This document shows positions 6,463 to 7,080 of a DNA stretch of 7,080 bases, piece after piece; the first letter of the stretch is position 1, and the number at the start of each line of letters is the position of its first letter. The position numbers and the translations under genes were made by a program. This DNA comes from UBA1672 sp964352375 (lineage in GTDB: Bacteria > Pseudomonadota > Alphaproteobacteria > Micavibrionales > Micavibrionaceae), in contig CAYGSA010000088.1 of the NCBI GenBank assembly GCA_964352375.1, forward strand, positions 1-7,080. Direction: 5' to 3'. The notes beneath the pieces were generated by a model. The model saw only the letters and a program-made list of their open reading frames with translations, was not told the origin of the DNA and made no database searches.

Positions 6463-7080
6463 CTAAATGCTCCGCAATAATGCCCACAAACTCATCAGAC
6501 GATGTCAAATCCTGAAACGCACACGCAGGAATACTCACCCCATACAAATCCGCCAGCCTTTGATATTTGGGCTTTCGCGCCGCAAATAGCTTGGGAAACA
6601 CCCAGCGCGAAAAATCATCCGGCACAATTTCCTCAGCTTTACACAAACCATTAAGCGCCAGATATTCATCAATCATCGCCAGCAAAAGCATAGGTGGAAA
6701 ATAGAGCGGTTTCGGATATTCATAAGCACGCTTTAAAACTTTTTTCTCCGCCGAATGATCAGTTTTAAGATAAACGAACAAAGTTTTCTCACCAACGCGA
6801 CGAAGCAAATCCTCATCCGTAACTTCGCACAAACTCCCCGTTGAATCATGCACAAACGGAAGCTCAGAAACCTCAAGCGCCACGTGCATATCCTCCAAAG
6901 AATGACATTCCGCATCATAATATTCACGCTGGCGTTTTTGAAATTCCACCAAAGCCAAGCCCCCAAGATCAGGATTTCCAACCTGCCCCAGATAATCCGA
7001 AAGCCCACTAATATCCTGCGTCGAAAAGCCACTCTGCCCCTGAAGGACATCACGCATATAACGATCACCAATCACAAAAT
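6455..7080 (-). CDS. Conserved hypothetical protein, possibly C-terminal part of a P-loop kinase-like NTPase (5' partial)
   Basis: I do not recognise this protein with certainty. The frame is open to the right edge. A GTG at 7075-7073 could be read as a start, but the codon before it is Phe and the frame simply continues, so the gene is probably cut by the window. About 208 C-terminal residues are visible. The segment FVHDSTGSLCEV, then a predicted strand TLFVYLKT, then a basic stretch ending PKPLYFPP, looks like the core and substrate-lid part of a shikimate or nucleotide kinase-like P-loop fold. The opening IGDRYMRDVL resembles a region that follows a Walker A motif, which would then lie outside the window. 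This is pattern memory, not a search result. There are no membrane segments and no obvious catalytic motif in the visible part. Its last codons overlap rnhA by 8 bases (GATGATTAA), so the two probably form an operon. An unrelated fold is possible. Confidence 0.75.
   Translation of the reverse strand, partial: FVIGDRYMRDVLQGQSGFSTQDISGLSDYLGQVGNPDLGGLALVEFQKRQREYYDAECHSLEDMHVALEVSELPFVHDSTGSLCEVTDEDLLRRVGEKTLFVYLKTDHSAEKKVLKRAYEYPKPLYFPPMLLLAMIDEYLALNGLCKAEEIVPDDFSRWVFPKLFAARKPKYQRLADLYGVSIPACAFQDLTSSDEFVGIIAEHLDD
6470..6473 (-). promoter_or_regulatory. Ribosome-binding site of rnhA inside the upstream gene
   Basis: Read on the - strand, GGAG lies 7 bases before the rnhA ATG and within the coding end of the upstream gene. 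It fixes the rnhA start and suggests that ribosomes terminating on the upstream gene can reinitiate here. Confidence 0.55.

Noticed and set aside
6169..6480. 103-residue + strand open frame opposite rnhA
   Set aside because: rnhA has all catalytic residues on the other strand; this frame has His/Phe/Arg-rich composition without motifs.

Overview
This is an ordinary bacterial chromosomal stretch of housekeeping genes with tight spacing. It probably comes from a Gram-negative alphaproteobacterium of middling GC content. That assignment is an inference from the MaeB-type hybrid malic enzyme, the lysine-rich N-terminus of the class A penicillin-binding protein, and a terminal gene that resembles hypothetical proteins I associate with alphaproteobacterial rnhA neighbourhoods. 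No RNA gene, CRISPR array, insertion sequence, phage gene or toxin-antitoxin pair is visible.

Layout. The left edge cuts into a + strand gene for a malic enzyme fused to a phosphotransacetylase-like domain (1-2025, N-terminus missing). A 71-base gap follows, holding an imperfect hairpin and a possible -10 box. Next come mgtE (2097-3473, Mg2+ channel/transporter), a 75-base gap with a plausible promoter, a GNAT acetyltransferase (3549-4082) and, 17 bases later, a bifunctional class A penicillin-binding protein (4100-6043). On the - strand, rnhA (6040-6462, RNase HI) converges on the PBP gene so that the two stop codons overlap. rnhA is in turn overlapped by 8 bases by the end of an upstream - strand gene (6455 to the right edge, incomplete), possibly a P-loop kinase-like protein whose N-terminus lies outside the window.

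How the genes relate. The malic enzyme (central carbon metabolism and NADPH supply), MgtE (Mg2+ uptake), the PBP (peptidoglycan synthesis) and RNase HI (RNA:DNA hybrid removal) are not one pathway. The GNAT and PBP genes may be co-transcribed, and the terminal gene and rnhA look translationally coupled. Every gap is shorter than 300 bases.

I did not find a convincing undescribed system. The points most worth a second look are possible leaderless starts at mgtE and perhaps the PBP gene, a C-over-G strand bias that does not follow gene direction, the compact PBP without an obvious OB insertion, and the unidentified terminal gene coupled to rnhA.
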